From: Phoronis australis
Lineage: Eukaryota; Phoronida; Phoronidae
Direction: 5' to 3'
Assembly: GCA_002633005.1 (NCBI GenBank)
Contig: NMRA01000686.1
Coordinates: forward strand, 5,845-69,844
Length of the DNA stretch: 64,000 nucleotides
The translations under genes and the position numbers were made by a program. Positions 36,885 to 49,205 of this stretch are shown here, piece after piece; the stretch's first letter is position 1; each line of letters begins with the position of its first letter. Under the pieces are notes generated by a model. It had not been told where the DNA came from, made no database searches, and worked only from the letters and a program-made list of their open reading frames with translations.

Positions 36885-37781
36885 CACTGTAGTCCAGTGA
36901 TTCTAGGGCTCCAGAGGGCCCAACCTAGAAAAAACGACAACAGGAGGTTTTTTTTTTGCATGAACGGCATCTTCAAACATCCCTTGGTGGCAGAAAAAAA
37001 ATCTACCGTAAAATAAAACCAATATGGCCGACAAAATGGCGGCCGAAACGGGAATTTGGTACATGTTGCAAGATTTCTTTTTATATTTTGCCCTGAAAAT
37101 GGCAAAAGTGTGATTCTTTTGTAAGTTAGGCAAATGAAAATATCTGAACATTACAATTAGTCACTGGTTCACGAGAAAAAAAAAAACAAGATGGCTGACA
37201 AAATGGCCGCCAAAATAGCTGACAATTCAAAAACCCCAATTTACCGCATTTACGTTCTGCAAACTTTGTTTGTAACCTGATACGCATTTACACAAAAGCA
37301 TTTTACAATCTATCATCAGGGTTAATGAGTTGATTATTTCTATTATTTGTTTTTAAGATTTATATACAAAAAGTGGAATTTTAATCATATTTAGATTATA
37401 TAACATAAAAGTTAGCGTGTTTTTCAGAAAAGGCTTTAGTTATATTTTCACAATACATTTCACAAACTCAATTATTTTTCTGTAAAATATATTGATTTGA
37501 GGTATCAAAATAATATTTGTAAGAAAAATATTTTATTCTGGTGGAGTCATTGGCTTATTCATTACACAAACCCTTAATAAAATTGGGCAGAAAGTGGCTT
37601 TTTTCTCTGCTACTGGAGATATTGTTAGTTGTTTCCAAGCATCGATTTCGTCTGCTGCTGGCATGTATTGAGAATTTGGCTGCTGATTTCACCTGAGTTT
37701 GATGAAAAGCAAACAGGATTGTGTAACGAAAAGTTATTAATTAAACTTTAATAGTTAGGACCCAAAATTTGTTTAATATGC

Positions 37782-40700
37782 ATGCTTTTTATGAACATAA
37801 GTAACTGCTTTTGGAGGAAATTAGTGCCTGCAAACAAAACGACAGTGGTCTGCAGTCACTTCTTCTTAGCCAGGCTTGGAAGATTTCATACTGAGATGAG
37901 CTTTCTGGGATGCGTTGGATACGTAATGTCAAGCACAGGGCTTCAAGGAGTTCTTGAGACGGTGTATGCATCAAACAGTGTGATCCTTGTGTTAAATGGA
38001 AAAAGTGTGGATAGAGCAGTGAGGGGCCATATGTTGGTAGACTCAGCACTGAATGCTATCATAAAAACCAGAGCATTCAACATCCCACTTCCAAATTTTG
38101 ACAGATCAAGTAATGCCAATCCAAAACCAATGAAGAAAGAAATTCAGGTTCTTCCGAAATTCCAGGAGCCCGGAATGTCACCAACACAGAACACACAGAT
38201 TCCATGCCAAGAGGTGGAGCACTTCAATGCTTGTACACAAATTTTGGCTCGTCAGAATATGTAGACAGGTTCTTCAGACATCTCAGACATCCCAACTGAT
38301 CACATAACAGGATGTATACTATGGGGCATGCCATACTCAGCCAGTGTCTTCCAATTCTGAACCTTGGATTATAGTGGAATGCCCTCACGAGAGTTCACTT
38401 CTGGCCTACTGCCATTGGTATATTCAAACACGACTGAATCAAAGTATAGGTCTTCAGAATTCGCGGTGACAGAGAATAATTCGTCAGAAGAATCGATGGC
38501 CAATGATGATTTAAGAGATGGTCTGAAGTGGTATGATGATCTTATTGCTGGCATGACTGCTGTGTGCGACGATGTATGCTAGTAGGAGTGTCTTTTGTGT
38601 ATCCATAAAAATCGAAGCACATAAATCAGACTTGTCCTTGCAAAGTCGATTCATTAGTCTTTAGCTGCAGTATATGAAGATGACTGACATCCTTCGACTT
38701 TTTTAAAAGCAGAAATAACGCCAGATTGGGAGTTTCCCTTAAAAGCAGTTTCTGAAGTGCTGTCTTACTTTGCAGCTGCTGGTCACAACTCTTATGCAAA
38801 TCTTCATACATATACTTGAAGCAGACGTAGCAACTCAAAGACACCCGTCCACACGTCTACGGCCAACACACCATAAGACAATTAAAGAGACAGATTCTGG
38901 GCAGGCCTGTCATAATGAGCTATGATGAACAAACGCTCATGAAACGTATTAAAACAACAGGAGGTTTAACTAGAGTTTGCGAAATGGGAGATACACAGAG
39001 TGCACCGTGGCTGCTTTCCTTGCCGGCATGCTCAAGTACAAATGGTGCCATGCAGACTGCGACAAACCTGAGTTGTGAAACAAGTCAGCAGCATGACGTA
39101 CCCAGGCAAGACAGTCGCGTGACGACAAAGACCCATTTTAAAGAGAAACATTACAGAACATCACCACTGATGTGACTGCAGGCACATGCCTCAGTGCCAA
39201 AAATGCCAGAGAAGTGGGGAAGGCGGTTCACTTGTCTATGGAGATGTCAAGTGTGAAAGACTTCACATTCAGAATAAAGACAATGTTGTGGCAATGACAA
39301 GTCAATCAACTCATGCTGCTAATAGTAATTTTACACAAGTGGATCCGCGACTGCTATTTCAGTGAATCTTGACAGCAGCAAAAGACAACAGTGAAAGTTC
39401 ATAAAGCCTTTTGAAGTTTGAGGTGTGTGTTGGTTTCCCTGCTCTTTTGATATAACTGTGCCCGGTCTCTAATCTTTGTACTCGAAACGAACTCGATACT
39501 ATTTTGGCAATTTCCCTGCTCCTTTTGTGCAAACTTAAGATAATTGGTTATCAGACTGTGCTCGAATACATTATAGTTTATGCACTGGAGTTTCTAGTTC
39601 AAGTTTGCCCTTGAAGACCCTTATATTTGTGCTACAAACTCGAGTAAAAACTCGAAATTCCGAGTTCAAACTCGAACTTTTTGCTTTAATATTAGGTTTA
39701 CAAACTGTGAACTAAGGGCAATACATTATCTACGTAAGTTACACTGTATTGTGTACTCGAGCATAGAATAATAGACACTTATTTTGAGTTCGCCCAAAAG
39801 TAGAGTAGAAAATGCCAAACCTAATTTCGAGTTCCATTTCGAGTAAAAGATTGGAGACGGGCCCTGGTCTTCTGAGAGTCGCTAATGAATCAATATGAGC
39901 TGATGCACTCTGGACCAGTGGGGGACTACCTGAGGATTTCAATTGACAGAAAACACGGTGATGCATGTAATCGACAGCAGATCTTTCCTTCACGGTATTC
40001 CATGGCCAAGAGGTGCAAAGTTTCAGTCATTTGGTAGAGCTTATGTGGATTACATCAGCAAGTGCACCCAGCTACTGATGTTTTTGATGGTTACTGAGAT
40101 GGACCATCAGCTAAAGATGTCTCTCATGTTTGAAGACTGGGTGGGGTGGTTGGAACTGAAATCACTTCAATGATGACATGGTGATCAAGTAAAAAAGGAA
40201 CATTTTTGGCAAAAAGCAAAAACAAACAACGATTCACTCACTTCTTGTCAAGTTTGCTAGGAAATTCTGATTGCACAGTGGTACAAGCTCGAGGTGACGC
40301 AGATATTTTAATTGTAGAAACAGCAGTAGAGAACGCAGCACAAGGTCCTACTACCCTCATTGCAGAAGATAAAGATTTGTTGGTTCTTTTGCGTTACCAT
40401 GCTACTTCACAACAAATTCCATTGTTCATGGAATTTGACAAGTGGCACCAAAGCAAGAGGAGAGTCTGAGACATCAAGAAACTACAGTTGTCTCTTGATT
40501 CCGAAACTTGCGCAGTTTTTTTCATTTGTGCATGCAACACAACATTACAGCTGTTCAGTATCAGGAAAGGCTCTCCCATTCAAGAAACTGCGTGATCGAC
40601 AATTCTGCAAAAACCCTAGTAAGAATATTCACTAGACACATGCAACTGAAGCAAGACATATTTAAAGCTGGTAAGAGTTGTATCTGTGCTTCATGGCGGT

Positions 40701-41080
40701 ACTAGCTCTAGAAATTTGGATGACTTGCAATACAGGTAACGTGTGGGGGAGGTGTCAGACTGGCCACAGTCCAAATACAGTCATTATCACCAACTTTCTT
40801 CAGTAGCTAAATTCCATGCTGCCGGGACATGTTATCAAGAGCAAAAGCGGTTTAAGTTTCCGTGGCAGTGGCTTAGACTCGGTGTATTGGGGATGGATGC
40901 TGGCAGGTGGAAATTTCATTCCCACGACGACGGACCAGTTAGCAGCACCAGAGAACCTGATGGAAGTAGTGAGATGCTCATGTAAGACCAACTGCAGTTC
41001 CAAGTGATGTACTTGCAAGAAGTAAGGAGTGCCATACTCGGTTGCGTGTGGAGCAGGCCGTGGTTTTAGTTGCAACAATT
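37782..41080 (+). pseudogene. Decayed ORF of the PIN/XPG-like, CXC-associated family (copy 2)
   Basis: A 160-codon frame (37782-38264) includes MSSTGLQGVLETVYASNSV and RAVRGHMLVDSALNAIIKTR. After breaks come MHVIDSRSFLHGIPWPRGAK (39960) and a frame at 40206-40469. That frame contains SKNKQRFTHFLSSLLGNS, VQARGDADILIVETAV and TLIAEDKDLLVLLRYHA, whose spaced acidic residues resemble PIN/XPG-type nuclease cores. Near 40540 a degraded HATQH segment stands where relatives have the GCDTT motif, and the frame then resumes as KALPFKKLRDRQF. The C-terminal part (40816-41060) holds GWMLAGGNFIPTTTDQLAAP and a Cys cluster (RCSCKTNCSSK then CKK). Several stops and frameshifts, and a MITE at 39460-39863, make it non-functional. 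Confidence 0.6.
39460..39863. mobile_element. 404 bp MITE inside the copy-2 pseudogene
   Basis: The left end CCCGGTCTCTAATCTTTGTA and the inverted right end CCCGTCTCCAATCTTTTACT match. Both continue as CTCGAAA, GAACTCGA and TTTGGCA. The interior is full of ACTCGA and TCGAGT. The insertion interrupts the PIN/XPG-like ORF between a FEVCVGFPAL segment and a RVANESI segment that would otherwise be neighbours, so it arrived after or during decay of the host element. Confidence 0.6.
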
Positions 41081-41469
41081 CATTCTCAGGTGACAGAGAC
41101 TAGCTCTGTAAATACTGGTTGACTGTGTATAGAATCACTAGCATTTACATCTAACTGGAAGTGACACAGACAGTGTGGATACTAGGTCACTGAATTAATT
41201 GCAGAGTTATTTTCATTACAGCACATTTTTAGGAGATGAATGATCCTTCAGTCCAGGCAAACCTGATGCTTTTGACCCAAATAAGTCATTCGTTAAACCA
41301 TCTGGAAAATGGTAGTCATAATCATCAACAGTTCGACAAAAAGTTATTGTAATGGACGTGCTGACCTAAAAAACTCAGGATATGGCGTGTCTCTTGAATC
41401 TGAAGTTCTTACAGGAAGCAACTATTTGGTGGTCATATTAGAAAATGGTGGAAGTAATCATTAGAACCA

Positions 41470-41960
41470 AACGCGCAATGAGTCTAAATGGATTAGTCGA
41501 CCCAGAAAACCTATGATACAATGCTTGAAGCAAGACGACATCTGTCTGTGCGAAATTGTGTGATTCAAAATAGTTTTGGAGGCCATCTTGGAAAATGGCT
41601 GATGTTGACCCACAAAAGATAGGTAAACATTTTTTGAATTTTTACTTTATAACATTCCACTCTCGAGTTATAATGATCATCTGCAAATCTGGCGGCCATT
41701 TTGTCCGCCATCTTGGAAACGGTGAAGGTAATCATTAGTGCCAAATGCAACGAGTCTTAATGGATTAGTCGACCCGGAAAACCTACGATGCGATGTTTGA
41801 AGCAAGACGACACACTAACCTGTTCATGCGAGGTTGTGCGACTAAAGTTGGCCTACATGTAGCGGCCATCTTGGAAAATGGCGGACGGTGTCACCACAAC
41901 CATGCAAAACCATTTCCAATGGATTTGTTGACCCAAAAAACATGGGTAAACCTCTCGAGC
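41470..41960. repeat. Imperfect direct repeats at the 3' side of element copy 2
   Basis: TGGATTAGTCGACCC-GAAAACCTA is found near 41489 and 41759, with a weaker TGGATTTGTTGACCCAAAAA near 41921. GAAGCAAGACGACA recurs at 41528 and 41801. CCGCCATCTTGGAAA-type segments separate the copies. The spacing is irregular (160-270 bp). Confidence 0.55.
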
Positions 41961-42113
41961 CATTTTGTCCGCCATCTTGAAAAAACAAATTCCGCCACTC
42001 CGATTCCGGTAGCTTTTTTTCCCACTAAGGGGTGTGAAAGGATACGATTTATTCAATAAAACCTTCTGTTGCAATTTTTCCCGGGTTATCCGTAGAATGA
42101 CTGGACTACTGGG

Positions 42114-43903
42114 AGTCCTTCAATTAAAGAGAAGTCATCGGAAAATATCGGAGAACGTTTACATGTTTAAGAAAGGTACATTCATTGCAAAATAGCGCCT
42201 CTTTCGACTGTAATGAAGTCTTCTTTAAATGCAAAAAATCTTCAGTCCTTGGGAATAGTAAATTAGTTTTTTCGTTTGATTTATATGAAAAATGAACGTA
42301 AGGTATTCATAAGTAGAAGTCATATTACTCACATTACTCAAAAACTGTGTGGTTATATTGGAAATCTGAAGTGAAATTGAACAAAGAAAAAATAAATATT
42401 ACGTTTGGACAGTTTCAGAGAAATTCATTCTGCTGTCTTTGCGAAGTCGTGTTCCTAAGTGCAAATTAAGTCGGTTTGCCAAAGCCGAGATCAAGCCGAT
42501 TTTGTTGCGAGACGTGAAAATCTCAAACACATCGGTTAATTGTTCAGAGGAAACGTTTTCACTCAGTGTAAACTGCGCATGCCCTAACCATGTTCGCTAT
42601 TTCAACATCCACGCGCATTGTCAACTGAATTTGCCGAGCGTAATTAACTTAATCTCGCAGAAACATTTTATGATCATAGTCGATTAACAATGCATCCAAT
42701 CCAACTAAATTATGTGGCTGTAAACCAATAAGTGGGTTAACCTGATGCATTCTGGTCGACTACAAAGTACATGTAGGTCAACTGTGCATTGTAATACACA
42801 TAGAGGGACTTGAATTGTTAAAAGAAATCGAGTTGATGGTTAAAGCGCGTCGTGAGCATGAGATCGAAACGACAAAATTGGAAATTACCGATCAAATTAG
42901 GGAATTAGTGTGAGAATTCATCTCTTATCACAACTTGCTTTATTCGTGAAAACAATGTCGCAGAGACGTGAAGTGACTTCAGCTCCCTCTCATCGGTCGT
43001 ATGCATTTAGACGCCCAACTCCCTCATGATCAAACTTATGTTTTATTTCCATTTCTCAATATGGTGGTTACTCGGTAAATGAAAGGACTGAGGGTACATA
43101 GTTAGCTGAATGCAATCGAAAAACTCGATAAACTTAAGCACATTAATCTATAAAGAGTAACAAATTACACCTCGATATACAATCCGAAGAGCGGTGTTCC
43201 CACTCCAAATTGTAAAAGAATCCCTGAAACTGCGTAAAGCGAACCTCCGGGAAACGACTGTGACTGTACATGTATACAAGATTTAGTACTAATACATCCA
43301 AAGACAACAAGCCTGGAACTTTAAATAAATACGTGTTGAATGCAAGTTATGTTGATGAAACAAAAATGTGTCCTGAAGAGTGGGAATGATAGACCAAAAT
43401 AAGAGCAATCGGAGGATATCGCTAAATCTCGAGAATGGTTGGCTAGAATTACAAGCGAATGGTGTCTGGTGATAGCCCTTTTAAAGTCGACCGGCATGAC
43501 ATATTCACGTAAAATTCGATGACGGTCAACGGAGATATGGCACACAGAACTAATGACGATTTATTGGAATAAAGACTGAATTAACCAAGAACTTGTGTAA
43601 AGATGCCAGCAAATCAAACGGAACGACACATGAAATTTTTGATGACATGTAAGCGCATAGAAATTTTTGGAAAAAGCCTCGGAAGACCTTGAACCTAGAG
43701 CTCTGCAAAGCAAGCATCATCCTTGGGAAAACCATGGGCTCAGATAAGTAACCGATATGAAAATTGTGTGGTAATTTCGAATGCATCGAAATGCGCCTTG
43801 GGAGACGAGCCTTTCAATGAATATCGGGACCATGTTTATTACCGACTGGTTCCCTTGAAAGAAATACGTGGTGGTTTTGAATTCAGTCATAATTGCCTAG
43901 CAG
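42114..43903. other. Intron sequence, nothing recognised
   Basis: Short frames on both strands (for example 42439-42687 +, 43550-43786 -) have no splice context or recognised motif. Confidence 0.3.
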
Positions 43904-44384
43904 GCGCGTGGAATTAGGAAGTTGAACGAAACCCCTTTTTCAGTTCCTCTGCATTAACATCGAAAAAATACATGCAAATATCTTGTGCTTCCCCATTTCA
44001 TAAGATTTGATGGCGTTGATTGAAAATCTGTAACGTACCTATTATGGCAATTCGATAACGATCCTCTCGTTATCAACAGCTTGTGCTGGCTGAAATAAAA
44101 AAGTGTGTAGATTTGACCCAAGAGGATCTTGACTAATTTGACANGCGCGTGGAATTAGGAAGTTGAACGAAACCCCTTTTTCAGTTCCTCTGCATTAACA
44201 TCGAAAAAATACATGCAAATATCTTGTGCTTCCCCATTTCATAAGATTTGATGGCGTTGATTGAAAATCTGTATCGTACCTATTATGGCAATTCGATAAC
44301 GATCTTCTCGTTATCAACAGCTTGTGCTGGCTGAAATAAAAAAGTGTGTAGATTTGACCCAAGAGGATCTTGACTAATTTGACA
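43904..44384. other. Unmerged duplicated contig ends around a single-N join
   Basis: Bases 43904-44143 and 44145-44384 are 240 bp copies on either side of N at 44144, nearly identical (for example GATCCTC versus GATCTTC). As at 1760, this indicates an unresolved contig overlap. Confidence 0.9.
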
Positions 44385-45652
44385 AATTGACATAAATTGC
44401 CAAAAACTAATGTACTCTTGAGGGGGGTTATAAAATGGGCAAAACTGTACCTGCAGATTTTCTGTGCCTAATGAACAGCCCGGCGATTCAAATGGACCGT
44501 GGAAATACGCCCGACACTCAGTTTACGACACTAAATGAGCACTGTCCAGCCAACCTTTGGAATATGATTCCGGTAAATTGAATATTTCATAAACAAACAA
44601 CTTCCAGACATGTTTTGATATCAGTAAAACGCAAGTATTTAACATCTATTCATTAATATTTTATTTTGGAACAACTACATTTTTCTTTGTTAAGGAGGAA
44701 AAAATTAAAACAAAAGGTCGCAAAAAGAACGGGCTAGGGTATGTATATCGCCAATGCACTGTTTTTAGAATCAAAAAGATACTGGATGAGTGAATGTCTG
44801 CCTATATGAACGCAACAAACTCAAGGTCATGGACAAAGCATCTTGTCAGATGTTCAACACGCTTGACGGAAAGACTGTTATCGTAGTGTTTGAAATAGAA
44901 AAGTGCTTTAGTTATACACATCATTTTAATCAATTTCAACCGTGTCTTCTAAAGTCACTGAAACGGTTATACGTGTAGCTGCACAGACATGCCATACTTT
45001 TTGGAAGCGGCAGTTCCAGTCAAAGGTATTGCACAGAATTTATAATAGTTGGTAATTCAGATAGAATACAGTACTATACTGTCTGTTTAGTGCAATAACT
45101 TATTTAAGAAAGAACAATGATTTTCCGTGAATGTTTGCTTTAACTGCACCCTCACCTACTGCAATTATTGTATTTAGTGCATATACGTGTATAGTACTGT
45201 TAATCATGTTTTCACTACATTACTGCTGTATTTATCTTCATTTTGCTCGTGTGTTCTTTGTTCATTTATTTTGCGGTTTGTTAATTTTAAATCGATGTAT
45301 TCTCCCATGTATTATTTGTATGTGGCTATGTGACAAATGGTCGGGAATTCTTCTTCTCGTGGCCTAGCACGATAGGCAGTGTCGGGGTATCCATTAAGCT
45401 TGCTTAGCTACACAACAGGTCACCTGTTTCACTTCCTAGGCAAAGGGGGCAACTATGGCGAGGGAGGCGTGAATCTTGGAAGCTGTGGCAAGATAAAATG
45501 CTTGGGTGACCGGAGGGCAGGCGGAAAGTACAACGGTGATGGGAGTTAAAATCAGGATGTAACAGTGCCCCAGCTTTGTTTTATATTACCGGTAGAGATC
45601 GGAGAAACCTTTATTCGGAATTGGCGATATAGTGAATCCTGGTCTGTTTCAG
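44385..45652. other. Intron sequence upstream of exon F, nothing recognised
   Basis: AT-rich unique sequence with no supported coding segment or repeat. Confidence 0.3.
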
Positions 45653-45844
45653 AGCTTGCGTGTATTCACCACAAGTGTTGCTCGTGGAAAAAGGCTGTGT
45701 GAATTGTTTCCTGAAATGTTTAGCGGTGTCAATGTGGGTACCTACAACACCACCTTTCGACACCTGTGCGATATCGACGTTTTTGATCTTGAAGAAGAAT
45801 TACTAACGTCAAATCATAGAGTGGCGAAACCACTTCACCGTTTG
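45653..45844 (+). CDS. Exon F of the large uncharacterised + strand gene
   Basis: Acceptor GGTCTGTTTCAG precedes 45653 and donor TTG|GTATGT follows 45844. It is exactly 64 codons (phase 0/0): SLRVFTTSVARGKRLCELFP, then EMFSGVNVGTYNTTFRHLCD and ending NHRVAKPLHRL. NTT is a potential glycosylation site. It is phase-compatible with exons E and G. The E-F intron is about 14.8 kb, the longest here. No family is recognised. Confidence 0.75.
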
Positions 45845-46398
45845 GTATGTACTGTATTGACTTGATGTGGCGTAAACTCTCAGGATATCTTATGATATTA
45901 TGCTCAACATTTTGTTTTTGCGTCAATTAATATTGCTCCGACTTTAAAAGCGAATTCATAACGCACCTTCTAAACAAATCGACCTCTAAGTACATCAAAA
46001 CTCAAACTAGAAAATTAAAATTTCCCTTCCTAACCGGAAGTTGTATTGCCAATTTCCTTCATTAGGCTCAAACTTTTAACGATTTATGTGGCTTGGTCTG
46101 TTTTAGATCTTGAGCATGGCTGTTCAAAACTGCAAATATTCTACAATAAATATTTGCTAAAGCAGTAGCCTGTACGTTCTGATTGGTGCTCTTTTGTTCA
46201 TAAGGATGCGGAGGGAGTAGAGTCATACTCCAAGGGCATGCTGAATGTTGTATGCATTAATAAGGGGGGAGTACGGTTAGGCTTAAGGCCACAAGTTGCA
46301 TTCGGCTGTAGCATCACGAGGTGAACAGGATTTAAGGAACTAGTAAAAAATTCGCAGAAATAAATAACTGTAACCCTGCTTATATTTGGGCTGGATAG

Positions 46399-46471
46399 AG
46401 TACAATGGAATGCGGAGACAGCATCGAAAAATATGCTGAATTATGTTCAGAAAAACGAATGGCTGTGACAG
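46399..46471 (+). CDS. Exon G (73 bp) of the large uncharacterised + strand gene
   Basis: This is a micro-exon. The acceptor GGGCTGGATAG (with an in-frame TAG just upstream) precedes 46399, and the perfect donor ACAG|GTAAGT follows 46471. The frame entered in phase 0 reads STMECGDSIEKYAELCSEKR and then MAVT, leaving one base (phase 1). That is exactly what exon H needs. It is too short for ordinary ORF calling. Confidence 0.6.
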
Positions 46472-47024
46472 GTAAGTGATGTAGAACAAATCAATGGCGT
46501 TTGCAATAGTTGAACCTATGGCACTGGGGCGAGCGATACGAGCAATATGACTTTTGTCTTCACAAAAGCGAACAAAAAATTAAGACCAACGTCTAGTTCC
46601 AAAATACCATCTGTGGTATTGAAGTAAGCCAACTACTTCGAAGATTCACTTTTCTGAAACAAAGCGTAGTCTTAGCTATAGTTGAATATCGCCAAGACCT
46701 TGCCAGAAAGCCAAAATTTCACGGGATTACTAGAGATGATGCCGTGTACTTTAAATGAGAAAACACAGATCTTTCTACATGTTATTGCTATTGCACTCTA
46801 CCCTGACGGATACTTATGGAGGGAATTGTTGGAGACGTTTAACTCGCAAAAACATCTGGAAATCACAAAATACTTGGTGGTTTGTAACCAATATGGCGGA
46901 CCACAGTGGTTGTGGCCAGAGATCATTGCAAACACGTCAATAGTCTTACAATACGGCTAAAAAGCAATCATAGCAGACTGTTGCTTTGAATGTCAAGAGG
47001 AAAACTTGGCCACACTATCTTTAC

Positions 47025-47250
47025 TTGTTACTCTGCGCGAGCAAGCGCAGAGTACTGTTGTTCCTGGGTTTTCTTCAATATTATTCTTATTACTCTGCGC
47101 GTGCATGCGCAGAGTACTGTTGTTCCTGGGTTTTCTTCAATTTTATTCTTATTCTTATTCTTATTACTCTGCGTGTGCAAGCGCAGACTTTTACTGTTCT
47201 ACGTATTTTATCTCCTTATTACTCTGCGCGTGCAAGCGCAGAGTTTTACT
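47025..47250 (-). repeat. Palindromic hairpin minisatellite, inverted orientation (4 units)
   Basis: Four hairpins with CTCTGCGC/GCGCAGAG-type arms lie near 47031, 47092, 47167 and 47220, separated by ACTGTTGTTCCTGGGTTTTC and TTATTCTTATT spacers. This is the reverse complement of the blocks at 8.3-9.46 kb. The third right arm has lost its last bases. Confidence 0.8.
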
Positions 47251-49205
47251 GTTCAAATTCTACTGATCCCTTTGATGTGACTCAAAATGCACCGGATTGA
47301 CCCGAAATGGGTCAACGGGTGCATTCCATCAAAGTGCATCTTCTCCTACAGGTTCTTAGATAGACTCTCCGAATTTTGTTAACAAAAAGGCACTATAAAT
47401 CTGAATCCGAAATTTACGTGGCATTGAAATCGGATCAAGGGTACCGCGTTTCCGGGACAAAGGTCATTAGGTGTAGAAGTGATTTTTGAGCTAGACCTCA
47501 CATAACCACGTATATAGTTTTCATTCGTAAAGAAAATTCAGTCACAAACTTTTGGGTCATTAAGTGTAACTGTGTGGCCATTATTTGCAGTTTAACGCTG
47601 ATATTCTTTCTCTTCACTCTTGCTCTTGGATAGTTCCCAGGGACATCTCCCCTTTTCACATAAAGGATTCAACATCTATGCAATGTAATGCCCTATACTT
47701 CACTATGCACATGCATACACCACGCGCAGAGTTGTAAGTGCGTATATGCAATTGCGTTCTAGTTATTATTCTTCTTCTTCCTTCCTTTTCATATTGTTAT
47801 TTCTCTGACATTCATTCATTTAGAATAATAATAGTCATTGTTATTCATAAGATAGTTAAGGGATTTATATTGAGAATATTTTTTCGACCCTAAATGCACT
47901 AGGATGACCTGAAACGGGTCAATTAGTGCAATTTTTCAAAATGTTTTTACAGTTTTTTAGATAGACCCTTCGAATTTTGTTAACATGGATTTCCAATCGG
48001 ACCAAGGGAACCGAGTTTCCGGGTCAAAAGTCATTAAGTGCAAAAGTGAGTTTTGAGCTAGACCTTTCATAACCATGCATATGATTACCACTCATAAAGG
48101 AATTTCAGTCAAAAACTTTTGGGTCACTGGGTGCAATTTTGGGGTCATTAAGTGAACTTTTCTGTTAAGTTTAAAGTTTTTCAATCAGCTAGTACTTAAT
48201 TGATGCATTAGTGAGGGCGTTCAAATTCATTGTGGTTCAACCGATTGCCGATCAAATTCTATTGATCCCATGGATTTGACTCAAAATGCATCGGATTGCC
48301 CCAAAAAGAGTCATGGATTGCATTCCGTCGAATTGCTTCTCCTTCTAAAATTTTTAGATAGACTCTTCGAATTTTGATAGCAAGAAGGCACTAGAGATCT
48401 GCATCCCAAATTTACTTGGAGTTCCAATCAGATCGAAGAAATCGAGTTTCCGGATCAAAGTTCATTAAGTGCAAAAGTGATTTTTGAGCTTCAGGTTTCA
48501 TAATCATGCATATGATTACCATTCATAAAGGAAGTTTAGTCACAAACTTTTGTGTCAATAGGTGCAACTTTGGGGTCACTAAGTGCAGTTATTTTGTAAA
48601 ATTTAAGACTTTTTAATCAGCTTGTATTTAATTGATGCATTAGGAAGAGCGTTCAAATTCATAATGGTTCCACCAATTGCCCATCAAATTCTATTGATAG
48701 TACGTGTAATGACCCAAAATGCACTATAGGACCGCAACAGGGTCGACCAGTATAATTCTTTGAAGTGCTTCTCCTTCTGCGATTTTTGAGATTGCCTTTC
48801 AAATTTCGTGAACATCTTGGTACCATATAAGAGCACCTACAACTTACATGGAATTTCGATCTGATCAACTGAACCGAATTTCTGGGAGAAAGGTCAGTAA
48901 TTGCAAAAGAGATTTTTGAGCTAGACTTTTCATAATCATGAATATCATTTTCATTGGCAAAGGAAATCCATTCAAAAATTTTAGGGTCATTAGGTGCAAC
49001 TGTGGGGTCATTAAGTGCATTTTACTATTGATATTCTAACTTTTCACTCTTGCTCTTTCATAGTTACCAGGGACATCTCTCTCTTTCACACAAAAGATGC
49101 AACTTCTATGCAATGTAATGCACCTGTACTCCATTCTGCATGTGCGTACACCACGCGCAGAGTTGTAAGTGCGCATACGCAATTAGGTTCTAGTTCTTAT
49201 TCTTA
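47251..49205 (-). repeat. Family-B repeats, inverted orientation
   Basis: Several diverged copies of the family-B module are present (TTAAGTGCAAAAGTGA, GAACCGAGTTTCCGG, CATTCATAAAGGAA). They are bounded by the palindromic start (ATATGCAATTGCGTTCTAG near 47755 and ATACGCAATTAGGTTCTAG near 49175). The inverse arrangement is at 9996-10745. Confidence 0.65.

Larger units (their letters stand above)
36885..42113. mobile_element. TIR-bounded element carrying a decayed PIN/XPG-like ORF (copy 2)
   Basis: The left end (36885 on) starts CACTGTAGTCCAGTGATTCT. The inverted right end (from about 42113) starts CCCAGTAGTCCAGTCATTCT. Both continue through GAAAAA, CAACAG, AGGTTTT, and after a gap both reach ACAAAATGGC-type segments (37030 and 41960). 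They enclose the decayed ORF at 37782-41080, as in copy 1. The arms differ in sequence from those of copy 1, so the two elements belong to different subfamilies. Confidence 0.5.

Noticed and set aside
46986-47300. Three overlapping + strand frames of 86-104 codons
   Set aside because: They come from the palindromic hairpin minisatellite, whose unit length keeps several frames open. The composition is repetitive.
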